From Heliopora coerulea (lineage: Eukaryota; Cnidaria; Anthozoa; Scleralcyonacea; Helioporidae), in NCBI GenBank assembly GCA_030142905.1, contig JASJOG010000010.1, positions 3,979,576-4,043,575 on the forward strand: a stretch of 64,000 nt of DNA. Direction: 5' to 3'. How positions within the stretch are numbered: position 1 is the first letter of the stretch; each line of letters starts with the position of its first letter. Position numbers and translations under genes: made by a program. The notes under the pieces are model-generated. The model worked only from the letters and a program-made list of their open reading frames with translations, searched no databases and was not told the origin of the DNA. Below, one piece after another: positions 13,566 through 26,700 of the stretch.

Positions 13566-13809
13566 TTCATTAGAATTTGATAAGTAATGCGGTAGTATGA
13601 GGTAGCTAGATGACCATTGTTCTCTTTCCAGTTCTTCGAAGAACAAGTGTCCCGCGAAGTGTTGCTCGTGTAATTGAAAGCTACGTGCGCTCAAAAACAT
13701 TTGAGACTTTCATGCTTCTCGCGAAGTTATAGTGGGAGCCTCGGACAGGTCACTGCGACGAGGTGGTTTACGACGCGAAATTATACCAAGCACGATAATC
13801 TATAATTTG

Positions 13810-14133
13810 TCAAGGCGGACTACGAAGATGAATTAAATCTGATGAACTTTGTTTATTGTTAGAGACGAGAATGAATAAAAGACGACGAAGAAGTTGGTCT
13901 GCATCTCCGCCTCTCAATTTCATTCGCTCTTTCGCTAAGGTAAATCTGTGCCGCAGATTGTTCCATTTTTGACGGCACAAAGCTTCGTTAACACTAAGGT
14001 TCTCCACAATCTCCCACCTAGGACTGATTGTCTTCTGAAAATCTTTGTAGTCACGCCGAGATGAATCGTATAGATGCGGATATTTTCCTACTTTTTCTGC
14101 CGAGCTTTCTTCCAAACTCTCCATTGAAGACAA
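13810..14133 (-). CDS. MADF-domain (Adf-1-type Myb/SANT-like) open frame, probably transposon-derived
   Basis: This is a 107-residue frame with an ATG start. Residues about 15-70 fit the MADF DNA-binding fold: YPHLYDSSRRDYKDF at helix 1, PRWEIVENLSVNEALCRQKW in the middle, and NNLRHRFTLAKERMK at helix 3. MADF proteins are DNA-binding factors, and related short frames accompany PIF/Harbinger transposons. The frame is flanked by a 12-bp direct repeat GCACGATAATCT (13790-13801 and 14138-14149), which suggests the unit was inserted as a piece. Upstream of the ATG is a three-copy TTGTTACCACT repeat. A BESS or transposase partner is not visible, so it may be a broken or orphan copy. Confidence 0.55.
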   Translation of the reverse strand: MSSMESLEESSAEKVGKYPHLYDSSRRDYKDFQKTISPRWEIVENLSVNEALCRQKWNNLRHRFTLAKERMKLRGGDADQLLRRLLFILVSNNKQSSSDLIHLRSPP

Positions 14134-14641
14134 CGTGGCACGATAATCTGTTTGTTACCACTTTGTTACCACTTTGTTACCACTTCCCCTAGCATATATA
14201 ATAAACCAATCATATCACACGACAATTCAACACAGTGTCTGCTAAGTTTCAAAATTTGCGAGGTACGCGACAGCGACAACGACAATGAACACACACCACA
14301 CGCACTTCCGTTTTGGCTGCAATTACATCAGTTTAACAGAGCAACACTTTACGCAACACACGTCGCTCGAAGAATAAATTGGACTTATCACTCTATGCAT
14401 AGTAATCAATTGAATAAAGGATTTAACGCATAGGTTGGATCAACGAATATTGTCACCAGACGACCATAGTCAACCTGTTCTCCTCTGTATTCCTTCACAT
14501 AATTACGATTCATCGACCTTAAGTCTAACTTCTAACTACTTACCGTTTTAAGGGAAAGTTTAGTGAAACACGAAATCAGTAAAATGAGGTTAAAAAATTT
14601 TACTCCTTCCCTTTTCCATCATTTACAAATATTATAGTTCA

Positions 14642-14647
14642 TTTATT
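14642..14647 (-). terminator. Polyadenylation signal of FARSA
   Basis: The minus strand reads AATAAA here, 24 bases beyond the FARSA stop codon. The short distance makes it a good 3'-end candidate. Confidence 0.6.
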
Positions 14648-14670
14648 GCCTATTTTTCTTCTCGTGCACA

Positions 14671-17600
14671 TCATGAATCTAGTCTGCAAATTGGATTTCT
14701 TTTCACCATTTCTAAATCAACTTTATGTCCAATGAGATCTCTGATATTCGAAATACCGTATTTTATCATCGTTGGTCTGAAAAGAGAGAAAGAAATTATA
14801 ATAGTCACGGTTATACATTGAAATGACTATCCAGCCACATGTTTTCTTAAGGCTCCTATGCATAGTACGATTGTCACGTACGACAGATCTACGTATACAC
14901 TCGGTACAACTGAATGCGCGACAGTTCTTCCTCATGTACACAATGCACGACTGTTGTCGCATACCACTGCCCTTCCTAGCGTATGCTCGGTACAACTGCT
15001 TCATACGACAGACCTTCCCGGTGTACACACACTGCAACTGTCACATTCAACAGTTCTTCTTTGTGCAAACATAGTAAGACTGTCGCATACAATTGTTCTT
15101 CCTGACGTACGGTAGGTACGACTGTTTAATACGATAGATCTTCCTGGTGTACGCGCGCTACGGTTGCCATATACAACAGTTCTTCCTTGTGTAAACACAG
15201 TGCGACCGTCGCATACAATTGTTCTTCCTGGCGTACGCTAGGTACGACTGTTTCAAACGACAGATCTTCCGGGTGTATGCACGGTAAAGCTGTCATATAC
15301 AACAGTTCTTCCTGGTGTACACACATTAAGACTATCACATACGACTGTTCTTCCTGGTGTACACACGGTACGACTGTCGCACACGACACTCTTCGGGACA
15401 TATTGGAACATTCGTAGTGGAACAGTAAACAGGAATTGTGGTCTTAAATGAAGATCGCACACGTAAAGGCAAGAATCGCATACCACAATCGTACCATGTG
15501 AACGAGCCTTTAAATAATCTGGTCTTTCTTCAGAGGGGCCAAGAAATTGTCAGTTAAAGTGCCCCAAGATGACACATGCTATAACAGATTACATGAGCTT
15601 AAATATAAAAAAAAGGGTTACTGCTTAGACACTGTTAAAAATAGCGTAAAAACTTCAAAGATAGATGACTGCCGTGACTGATCGTAAAGAATATACCTGA
15701 CGTTTCGATCAAAGGCTCTTCGTCAGAGAAAGAAACGTGAAAAGAAAAAGACAGACAAGTGAGAAAAAGACTTTTTGCAAGAGTACGTTTCTTCCTCTGA
15801 CAAAGGGCCTTTGCTCGAAACGTTACATGTTCTTTACGATTGGTCACGGCAGTTACCAACCTTTGAACTTTTTACACGTGAGCTTAAACCTTTCAATTAT
15901 GAACGAAGAAAACGCGTACAAGGTGATAATTGAAGTAAATCCTGCATCTATGGTTTTTGTGAATCTCCATTTGCTTTGAGAACGGGTCAAACTGTCACGT
16001 GACCAGACTGAATTTCTTTATTCACGGAAAAACGCCGTTTAAAAGTAGACTTGGGACTCGAACATTGAGAAACAGGTAAAGAGACATTTTGATGCTGTTT
16101 ATACTAATTTTTGGCAGGGAAGAGATGAACGTTGAGCAAAGTAAAAATACGTTTTACTTTTGGATGACATTAATTTCCCTTTCAATACGGACACCAAAAA
16201 CACAGGGGTTTAGTTTATGGGTATGTGTGTGTGTGGGATGTGACATCCTCTAACGATGGTCAAAAAAAAAAGAAAATTCGCTCAAAAATAGACAGTAATT
16301 TGGGCAAAATTTGCTTTCATTAAGGTAGGTCAAAATCCCTTTTGGTTACTGGTATATATATAATTTACGTATTAGGACTGACGAATCGAGGCGGCACAAT
16401 ACATTGTCTGAATGCGCGTCAAATTAAATTCGGGCGATGTTTGAAAGGACTCAATATTCGGGCCAACTAAACTGGACACCCCCCCAATCAAAATGGGTTA
16501 ACTAGCCCCCGCAAAAACATGTCTTTTACCCTGCGAAGGTTCATTCCCCCCTGAAATTTGGTGTGAACATTAAAACCTCTCTTTTCCGGTTTCTTGTGCG
16601 GTCTGAATGCAGCACAGATTAAAAAGTTTACCAGCTCAAGTATCTACAATAGCAGTTGTTTCTCTACGCCAGTATAAATGCTGAAAATGATACAAGTACG
16701 TACGTCTTTTCTCAGTTTCTAATTCCATGCCTGCTGTTATAAAGTGAGTGAGGTAATGTGACGTTTGAATACAAGAGATCTGCTTGATGTATTCTACATT
16801 TTTCCTGCTTCATGAAAAACATACATAACGTTCTGACTAACCGTGGTAAATTTCTGAGTGTTACGAACATATATAAAAACTACTTTCATTCAACCATTTT
16901 ACACGACATTTTAAGGCCGCGTTTATTGAGACACATTCCGAAAGTGAAAAGGCGAGATTGCATTCAGTTGGTGATCGTGAGGTCCTGAAAAACCTACTTC
17001 GAAACTTTTTACTGGAAATCAACTTAGGGTTAGGTCATGCTTGTAAGAAAGCCGTCGTCTCATACCAAAAAGTATTCATACATTAGCTATGCTTTTAATG
17101 ACATAAAGCAAATTCTTAAACATTCGAAGTGGAGGGAAGAAATCTCATATCTGCTTAATTCAGAGCAAGATGTTAAACATTCCTCGGTTATTGAAGATAA
17201 TCTAAGTTTGTTTATCGTTGTGGTGAAATCTAGAGTTGTAATCTTTTTAACAGCCGTAAAGTAAAGTAACGTAAAGCAAAGTAAAGTAAAGTAAAGTAAA
17301 GTAAAGTGAAGTAAAGTAAAGTAAAGAGAAGTGAAGTGAAGTGAAGTGAAGTGAAGTAAAGTAAAGCGAAGTGAAGTAAATAAAAGTAAAGTCAATAAAA
17401 GTAAAGTAAAGTAAAGCAAAGCAAAGCAAAGCAAAGCAAAGTAAAGTAAAGTGAAGTGAAGTAAAGTTAAAGTAAAGCAAAGGACTGTATTTATACTGGA
17501 TAACTCTATCAGCTTCAACTAAGTTCCTTTCTTTAGAGGCCCAATAAGGGCCACCGCCGATGGGTCCAGTTTTACTACACGATGAAACCGATGTACCGGA

Positions 17601-20600
17601 AAAAACCTGCGACACTTGATAGAGTCAAAGTGTCAAACTGGACAACACTCTTCTCACACGTGACCAAGTTAACTTTAATCACATAACTGCATGGAGCCAG
17701 AATTGAACCCTAGTCACACTGGTGAGAGACACGTGCAATAATACTGTGCCACCAGTACCCCTTACTGTTTGTTCACTGTTTGTCCACGTGTGGAATAACA
17801 ATCCACTTAAACTTCAATTTACAAGAGCGGATACATTGACAACTGTTCAATACTAAAATTTAACCGATGAACGACTGGCTGGTATTCAAAAAATATTCCG
17901 AGAATATCACCACCAGCAATACTACTGTGAGTGCGCAACAAGCGACATCAAAAACGCAGAAAAAAGAATATTTACGCTTCAAAACGTCTTGAGGTCTGAG
18001 CACACGACCAACTTTCCATTTTTCACAATGTTGACCCTGGCAAGCTTGATTCCTGGTAGGAATGGCACAAATTGACAAGATTTTTTAGGCTAAGTTCTAG
18101 TGATTGACCGATCATGCCACAATCGGAAATTACCGATTACCGATTGTTCCAAGTCATAATCGGTCCGATTCCGATTCCGATTATCAAAACGAGTCCAATG
18201 ACGTCATTCATTCTGCACGCAAACCTGGCATCAACAACTTTAAATGGCTTCCTTGGCCTAAAACTTGTAAGAAAACACAATTCCTCCACATGGTAAAATA
18301 ATTTTTAACCCACTGCTAAGTTAGTAGCTTTGCATAAGAGACTTGCACAAGCTTCAACTTGTTAGTAGGAGAAATAGCAAAATACTTTTAACAGGTTTTT
18401 GGTTTTTTTTTAAAAGTCATTTTCCGGCCAGACTCGCTGACGCCTTGTCATCTGGCGCGACACTAGCAATCAATAACAACAGCACAGCTATAGCATTCAG
18501 TGTTCCAGTGCTAGCCGACGTGCAATTTGCAGATGTTTTGAAAAGACTTGGATAAAGCAAACAACAAATCTTTATTTCCGGTTGTGTTGAGCAGTGAAGG
18601 AAATATTTCCTACTCACACAATAGTAATGTCTTAAATACCAATTTGTATTTATTTAAAAGAAAGCCATTCATCTAGAAATCTGTAGAAGAATTTTCAGTA
18701 GACATCTGAAGGTTGCTCAAGCCGAACTGACGATCAACATCCGAATTCTTTTGTAATTTTATCTATTTCACATTGCATTATAAGATTGTGTAAGTGACTG
18801 ACTGGTGATAGACAAATGCGCACGCGCATCTCGCTGCTTACCGTAGAAAAAACTGATGAAAACGATGCCAATTTGGCAACTTCCGAAGAGTTGTTTTATT
18901 TCCATATTAATCGGTTATAATCGGGAAATACAGGAACTTTAACCGATTCCGATTGTCTACCGATAACGCAATAATAATCGGTCCGATTCCGATTCCGATG
19001 ATCGGTCAATCACTACTAAGTTCACTTGCTCGAAAGCAAGAATGATAACATACGTTCAACATTTATTCGCCACATTTCTACTTACCTCTCAAGAGACAAA
19101 CCCCAAGCGATAACGGATAAATTTTCCGGCAAACCCATTGGTAACAACATTTCCGGTCGGAATACACCAGAATTGCCTACTTCAACCCACTTTTTCAATC
19201 CTACAAAAGCAGATTACACATCTTAAAAATTTGACTTGGAATCCACACACACATTACTGTACTAGTGCCATACCTTCATGATAACTAAAAATTTCCATAC
19301 TAGGCTCCGTGTAAGGATTATAGGCAGGTTTGAAACGTAACTTTCGCATTCCTACAAACAAACAAATTCGGTTTTTCAATACTTTGGAAACGAACAGCGA
19401 TAGTAGACGACACGCAAAAGTTTATTAGCAAGAAACACACTACGAGAAACTCAATGTTTGAGCTATAAAGCAAGACGAAACTGATCACGGTGATATTTCG
19501 ACTTTATTTCAATATCATTGACAATGAGGGTGAAATGAAGCCGAAATATCACTGTGACAAGTTCATTATTTCATTCACTGTGATTAGGCTTGACAATGAC
19601 TATGGAAATAAAGGGGAAATATCATCGCGATCAGTTTCGTCTTGTTTTATATTGCAATATATTGAGTTTACATGAGATCGTTTGTTGGAGTATGCGTCTG
19701 GCTCTATTTCTTAAAGTTGTCGGCTGGCAATAATTTTTGCAAACGTTGATGAAGCTCAAATCCTCCAACAATGTTTTTAAAACCTCGCACCGGGGACCAA
19801 ACCCATAACCTTGTGATGCCCGGTAAAACAAGCTAACCAGTGAGCTCTCAAGACTTAGATAGACAGCAAAGGTTGCAAATATGTACTGATTCAACTGATG
19901 GACAGACAGCTGTTTGCACCTATAGTCTCAATATGACAGAAATTCTGAATCAACGTAAGAATTCTACGATTTTCTGTATCTCAACAGTTAGAGCGTCTCC
20001 ACGGCAATCAGAATATCATACATTCGATCTTGTTCTAGGGTTCAGACACATTTCCTGACAAGTAAAGCTTTTCTCAACGTTTATTACAACTCCAAGCTTG
20101 CACGTACACAATATGGATCAAGCGCACTAGTAAATGCTCCTGAATTAATCAGGTGATCTACTCTAACCCTAAAAGGTCAGCGGTTTGTCTGCGTCCGTTT
20201 ATCAGCACTTTAGCCCATAATTCTAATGCACATGATTTATAACTTTCCGCCCGTACCCATGCCAAGATGTACTCTTCCTGGAACCACGCTCAACATCAGC
20301 ATTGGTACCTCCTGCGCCCTAGTGCCACAAGAGGTTAGTGTGCTGAATTAAGAAATCAGAATCGTAGAACGGATGAGAACCTAGATCTGAACGAGGGAAT
20401 TTTACATCAACTCATTCTGGTGAAAAGGCATTTTGCTTCAGAAGCTTAACTTGTCGTAACTTCCCTTTCTTGACATCCTCTTGCGTGAATAAATTAAAGA
20501 TTGTTCTTAATGTATAGAGGGTGTACTGAACTTCGATCAAAATGTGAACGACGGTTCGTATGGTGACGTCACGTAACTATAACTATAAGAATGTTTTGAG

Positions 20601-20715
20601 TCTCTTCTTTTTCCAAGAAAACAGTTGCTTGTATGTATGGAAATATCTGATGTAGAGAAATGTTGAAGATGTCGCATCGATCTCTCACGTGTTAAACTAT
20701 CAGTACATAGTGTTC

Positions 20716-20751
<36 letters not shown>

Positions 20752-23700
20752 AAGTAAATTTCATCTTACAAAGTGTACATATATGGAGCATAAAATAACC
20801 TTATATCACACATAACTTTTCTTATAAGAATACAACCTAAAAAAACAGTTGTGGGCTGATGTGACACTACTTACCAAGCTTCTTAAAGAATTCGTGTATT
20901 ACACCAATTAGATCACCTAACGATAAATTATAGTCAGCTACCAGTCCCTCGATTTGATGGAACTCCGCCAAGTGGGTCGCATCAAGAGTTTCGTTCCTGA
21001 ATACACGGTCGATTGAGAAGTATCTCGCTGGAATTAGATGTTTCTACAAATAAAGAAAATTTAAATAAACTAATCAAAGATTCATAATTGACAGTATGTC
21101 CTTAATCCCTTCAGATTCAAAGAGCAACCATTAGTTGTTGGTTGCACATCATATACAACAGAGTTCACGAAATGTTAATAATTTGCAAGAGTTCCAACAA
21201 CATTAACGGTGGGGCGTCACGTATAAACCATGCACAAATTTGTTGCTACCTAACTGCAACAACACAACAATACCTGCTCCGGCTGCTGCATTAGTCACCA
21301 CAACCACAATACGTGTAGCGGCACCAGCATTAGCAGCACCACCACCAGCACTAGCTACAGCAGCAGCAGCAGCATGAGCAGCTATGGCAGTGGCAGTTGG
21401 AGTTGGAGTTGGAGTTGGAGTTGCAGCAACAGTAACACCATCATCATTACCAATATAATCACCATTATCCAGTGGTGTAGCTATGGAGGCGTTCGCGGAG
21501 TTCAATCCCCTATACTTACAATAAACTTAAATTTTCAATTCAATAAGTACAAGACCGTCATCAGACAATATCAAAACCTGGCCTTTAAATTGTTGATAAG
21601 TATTACCTGAAATACTGAGGTAAGGATATGAATGTTCGGGTTGTTGTCAGCAGGATACTGAACTGACGTTCATCGCTGCCGAACGTCAATTGTCCGACAA
21701 AACGCGCTTCGCAGGTCATTGAGTTCAGCTAATACTAAAAGCAGTCGTCTGTGATGCTCTTACGCTCTATACTACTTACAATCGACTTAGCATTAGTACT
21801 AACATCACTGAGGAGAAAAACGTTACCAGAATTACCCTCCTTTTCCTGCCATGAAATATATTTTATGTAGTTCCTGTCAATTGTATTTACCCATGAATGT
21901 CCCCACGGCCTCATACTGTACTTCCAGTTCTGCTTTACTAGACCTAAGCTTGGCATTTTTAAACAATACGAATGCTCCAAGCTATTAATTCTCATACTTC
22001 TCGTTGATTAAAGTACCGAATATAAAATACGGAAGTAAACTTTCATAAACATCCGGACTTTCAAGTTGAACCTTGGTAAGGTCCAATTAGACATCGTTTT
22101 TGACGTTTACTAAAGTATCTGGACGCCATAGCCCCCAAATTTGACCTTAGTTCTATAAAATAACTGGAGTGAAGCAAATAATGCGATGTCATCATAATCT
22201 ACCTACCCGTGTCTTCTTGCACGGTGAAAATGCTTTAAATAAAAGTGAAATAGGCTAACAAATGGTTTTAAAAGGTCCGGTCGCGGGCCTAACTTTTGTT
22301 TGTCATTTCGCCCAGAAAACGCCTTTGTCAGTTGTGAATCTGTTGTTATGTGATAAGCCAGTATATAGGAAGTTACAACTTTTTTCTGGAGTTGAAAATT
22401 TGCAGGGGCAAAAGCTGCTCGAAACTTGACACCCCCCGGAAACGTTCCTAGCTAAGCACCTGGAATTACCAATACCAGTACCAATACCAACAATAGTAAG
22501 AGCAACAGCAACCCTCACCATTACCATCGGAAGAGTTTATAATACTAACACCTGCGATACCTACAGTTTACAGTTACATCGAATACCAATTCCGATAAGA
22601 ATACCACCAACGATGACTGTACAACGACAAAAAGCAACGACTGATTGATACAATGTCAGCCAACACTCTCACAAAAAGACGACTATTATCTCTTACCGTT
22701 TTAGCAAGTTTGTATAACATTCTTGAGCTGACAGCAGTAGTGTGTGTTCTTAAGATGTTCTTCTTAGCTTCTTCTATTTTCCACTCGTATTGGTAACTGA
22801 AAAAAAGAAAGAAAAGTATAAGTATCACCGTATGACAAAATTCAGGGACAAAAGTAGTCATGAAGAAAAAGTTGGGTAAATAATAGACCTTGATTACGAG
22901 TGGAAGCTCATATTGTAACCTACAATCGGCCATGCATGAGGCACAATGATTGGTTCAAGAATCAAGAATAGAAGTACGAAAGAAATCTTATCGTAATTTC
23001 TTACCCAAATACAGTGTACCGGGAGCTGAAGCTTACGGTTGACGATTGGTGTAAATGTACAACGACCAGCCGACGGTTAATATGAGCACATCGAAAATTA
23101 AATAAATGAGAATGAAATTCATATTCGAGTTCTTCATGGCATTTTCATAGTATTCATTTTTCAGAAACAGACGTATTTTTCAAGGCTTTTCGACCCACTG
23201 CAGATCCTGTTACTTAAAGCAATGTATTTGATTATCAAGGGCTTTCTTTCTGTTCTGACGAATAAGAATGCAATAGTAAATATCTCGAGTGGTACAAACG
23301 GAAAGTTGGAGAAATTGACATTCAATTCTGCTTCCGGTTACAATTGCAACAGCGCGTCTTGAAGAAACTTTGACCATGGAAGACATGTTATACGCAGCAA
23401 TTATTCGTGACGTGATCATTGAGGAAATGAATTCTTTTTAATAACGAATCTTTTCAATAATGAACCCGGTCCATGGCCATTTGTCTTTGAATCAACTCTT
23501 AAACTTTCCTTGCCAAATCTTGCCTGTCTGCACGGTAATTACACAGATTCGTTATGCACTCAGCAGACGAGCGCTGTCTTGCCTACTCATCGTTAAAAAG
23601 CGCAATCATATACATGTACAGTAATACTGAAGTATATTGAAATTACTCGTACACACCCTTGAGAACCAGAACCTCCTTCTTCGTGGATCTTCTTGACTGC

Positions 23701-26700
23701 CTCCACATATTCGGCAGGAACATCTTCAAGTCTGGAATATTTAGGATCTACGATAAAAACAATTGCTCTCTGTCAAAGGTCTGGACACCCTGTACGCAGT
23801 GAAGTGCAAAAGACAGCGAACGTTTTTCCATGGCACCATTCACGCTTTAACGCGAAATCGCAATTACCCGTTTAATGTTGGGTTATTTTTCACGAATAGT
23901 GTTTGCCCGTTACGGACATGATTACTCGTCCTGACCGTCCTGACTTTCGGTGTTGCTTATTTTCGTACGGAAGAGTGGCTCCTGATATGATACCCACTAA
24001 ATTTATGGGGATTAAAAAGGGTTTGACGAAGACTCAAGCAATTTGACGCACTGCAATTTGTAATTATATGAATAAGCGAAACCAGATTACAGTAGAACAT
24101 AGTTTTGACGAGTAACTGCGCATTCAGAAACATGTATAAGGCAATTATACGTGCTTGTGAACACACGCATACGCGTTAAAACTATGTTGTACTGTAGCTT
24201 GGTTTCGCCTATAATAATGGTGCGATTTTGAAGAATTAATGTATAAACCTTGGAAACAATGGGTCATTATTCCGAAATCAACAATACTGGGAACGGAAAG
24301 TTTTCCTCCGAAGTGGTATCGCATCAGTTGTTAATACAACAGAAACTAAAAGCCTTTACCTGAAATAAAGAAGGTATCATGTGCGTCCCTAGCGGGATGC
24401 TGCTGCGGCTGAAATAACGAATCAAAATTCCAGAACGAACTCTCGATGAAATTGTTTGTTGGCATCTCGGTGAAACTGCGAATAGACGAAAATAGCAGCA
24501 GCATTAAGATGGCAAAGTTTAAAAGAAAGCGCTAATCCACCAATTTTATGGACTGTGTCCTGTTTACATGTACCTATTAACTATAGAAAAGGCGCTACAA
24601 ACCTTTACCAAATTATGATAAAACCCCCCAAAAAACAAACGAATTGGGGGCGCTTTTAAAAATGCGAAGAAGGAACAAGCATTTAACAAACTGTCAGTTT
24701 ATCTTTCCGAGTACCTCCATGTACCTGAAGCATGGCAGCCCGATTTCCGTAATATTCCGATTGTAGATATAAATGAACCTGGCGGTTACAAAAACATAAC
24801 CTAATGTATTTGACGAAAATTTGCCACAATTTGTGAACCTCGTGTGACAGAAAAATTTGTTAATCTCGAGTCGACTGGGAGCCTGAAAACAGTTCACTGG
24901 AAGAACCATCTTCAGTAATTAATTATATCCACAACTTGTTTAGTCAATTCCAAGAAAACCACGACGACCTGATTGAAAAACCATCATACAATGCATACTA
25001 GATGCATCATCCATCGTTGTGAATCTGTAGGAAACTTACGGACTGCATTTTAGTTTGGAAAGCCAATCAAATACTACCTCACTAAGTGTGAGAGAATTTG
25101 GGCACGTTTCAAGTGAAAACAATGACTATGGTTTTAACGAGATTTACTCTATGAAATGATCTTTGTTACTCGCATACGTCACTTCCAACAACTTCTATGA
25201 TTTGAAATTAATTTGCAGTCGATTGTTTTCAAAAGAGCCCCACTTGTGTTTGGCCTTAATTCCAAATTCCCATGCTATTATGATGGTTGGAAAAATTATT
25301 ATCACAGCTTTGGTGAGCATCATGGTGAGCACCAGTTACTACAGTACAATGTACAGTATTTATAAATGTTTACCCCATTTCCAAAAAAATCTGTCTAAAC
25401 TGAGCTCTAACTTTCATCAGTGGATGCATATGTCCACTAGTTGGTGGAATTCCTTGAGCATCAAAATTATACTCCTTGAATTTAGCTGTTCTCCATTCAT
25501 TGCTGCAACAAATAAAACAAAATAAATGTTTATACATTACATTTGTTTACCCATTATCCAGCTTACATTATAAGACAATATGTGACGATCAGTTGTACCA
25601 CATGCAAGGGAGGCAATCAAGTCTTTGAAAAGAGGTAGTAACCTTGAAAACTTTGAATGTCATAAACATATATCATACACGAGGTGTGTTTCATCAGATA
25701 TCTGAACACCAAAAAGAAAGTTGAAAAAACAAGGTGACAACCAAAATTTTTAACCAACTTCAAGATGTTTGGATATCAGATGAAACACAACTTTCAAGTG
25801 TATGATATTACATCTCAAATCAATTCTTATTTAACTCATTAAAGGGCAGGGCTCATCCCTTTGACTAGTAAAATCATCTCCTGGTAGCCAGAGTCAAGGG
25901 TGTCACAACAACAAAAAAGGTGGAGGAGAGGTGGTGAGGTTGCCAGTGGCAGCCAACCGTAACAAAGGTGGGATGGACAGAGCAAGCTCCCAAGGTGTGA
26001 GAGATGTCCTGAGGGTCCAAGGGCATGCTTTCCAGCAAAATTTTGAAATCTACAGCCTCTAAAATGCCATTTCCTGTATTTACAGAATTTCTAAGGTTAG
26101 AAAACGTCATATAAAATACTCAAAAGACAACACTTCTGGACATTGAATACATTTGTCTAATTTAGTGATCATAAGTTTGTAGTTTCATATTACTAGCCAG
26201 GTAAAAAGTGGGGGGCCCACACTTCCTCATGCCCCCCACCCAAAGCCCCCTGCTTCCAACACCCCTGGCTAGAGTAAAATACTAAAATGCACCCTGCCCC
26301 TTAATGGTTTAAGAAGATGGCTGTTAACTCATTAAGTGACAGGGCTCAACCCTTTGACAAGTAAAATTGTCAATGTCTGGTGTTAGCCTTTGTAAAATAC
26401 TTAAGTGCACCCTTGCCCCTATAATGGGCTAAAGAGAAAACCAGGTTCAAAGTTGTTGAAATTTTATGCAAATTAAGATCAGACATAAAAACTTTGTTTC
26501 AGTGCTGATTTCTTTTGTGTTTAACTCATGAATTGTTAATGAGTTTGAGACTATCATTTCCTCATGGACACTACAGTAGCTTCCATTTACATGGGAGCCA
26601 CTAAAATACATCTTATTACCTCAGCCTGCTTTCTTTGTAGGCAGTACCAAAATACTGAACAGGGCAAATGTTTTCACATTTTCATAATTCTTAAAAAATT

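Noticed and set aside
14723..15486. Seven overlapping frames with Val/His/Gln/Glu or Thr/Val repeats
   Set aside because: All come from the 42-bp minisatellite, which keeps several frames open because 42 is a multiple of three; it lies in a FARSA intron.
17087..17615. Leu/Phe/Thr-rich minus-strand frames of 122-143 residues
   Set aside because: They are translations of the GTAAA pentamer satellite.
21203..21505. Ala/Thr-rich frame of 100 residues
   Set aside because: It is a product of the GCA and GGAGTT repeats within a FARSA intron.
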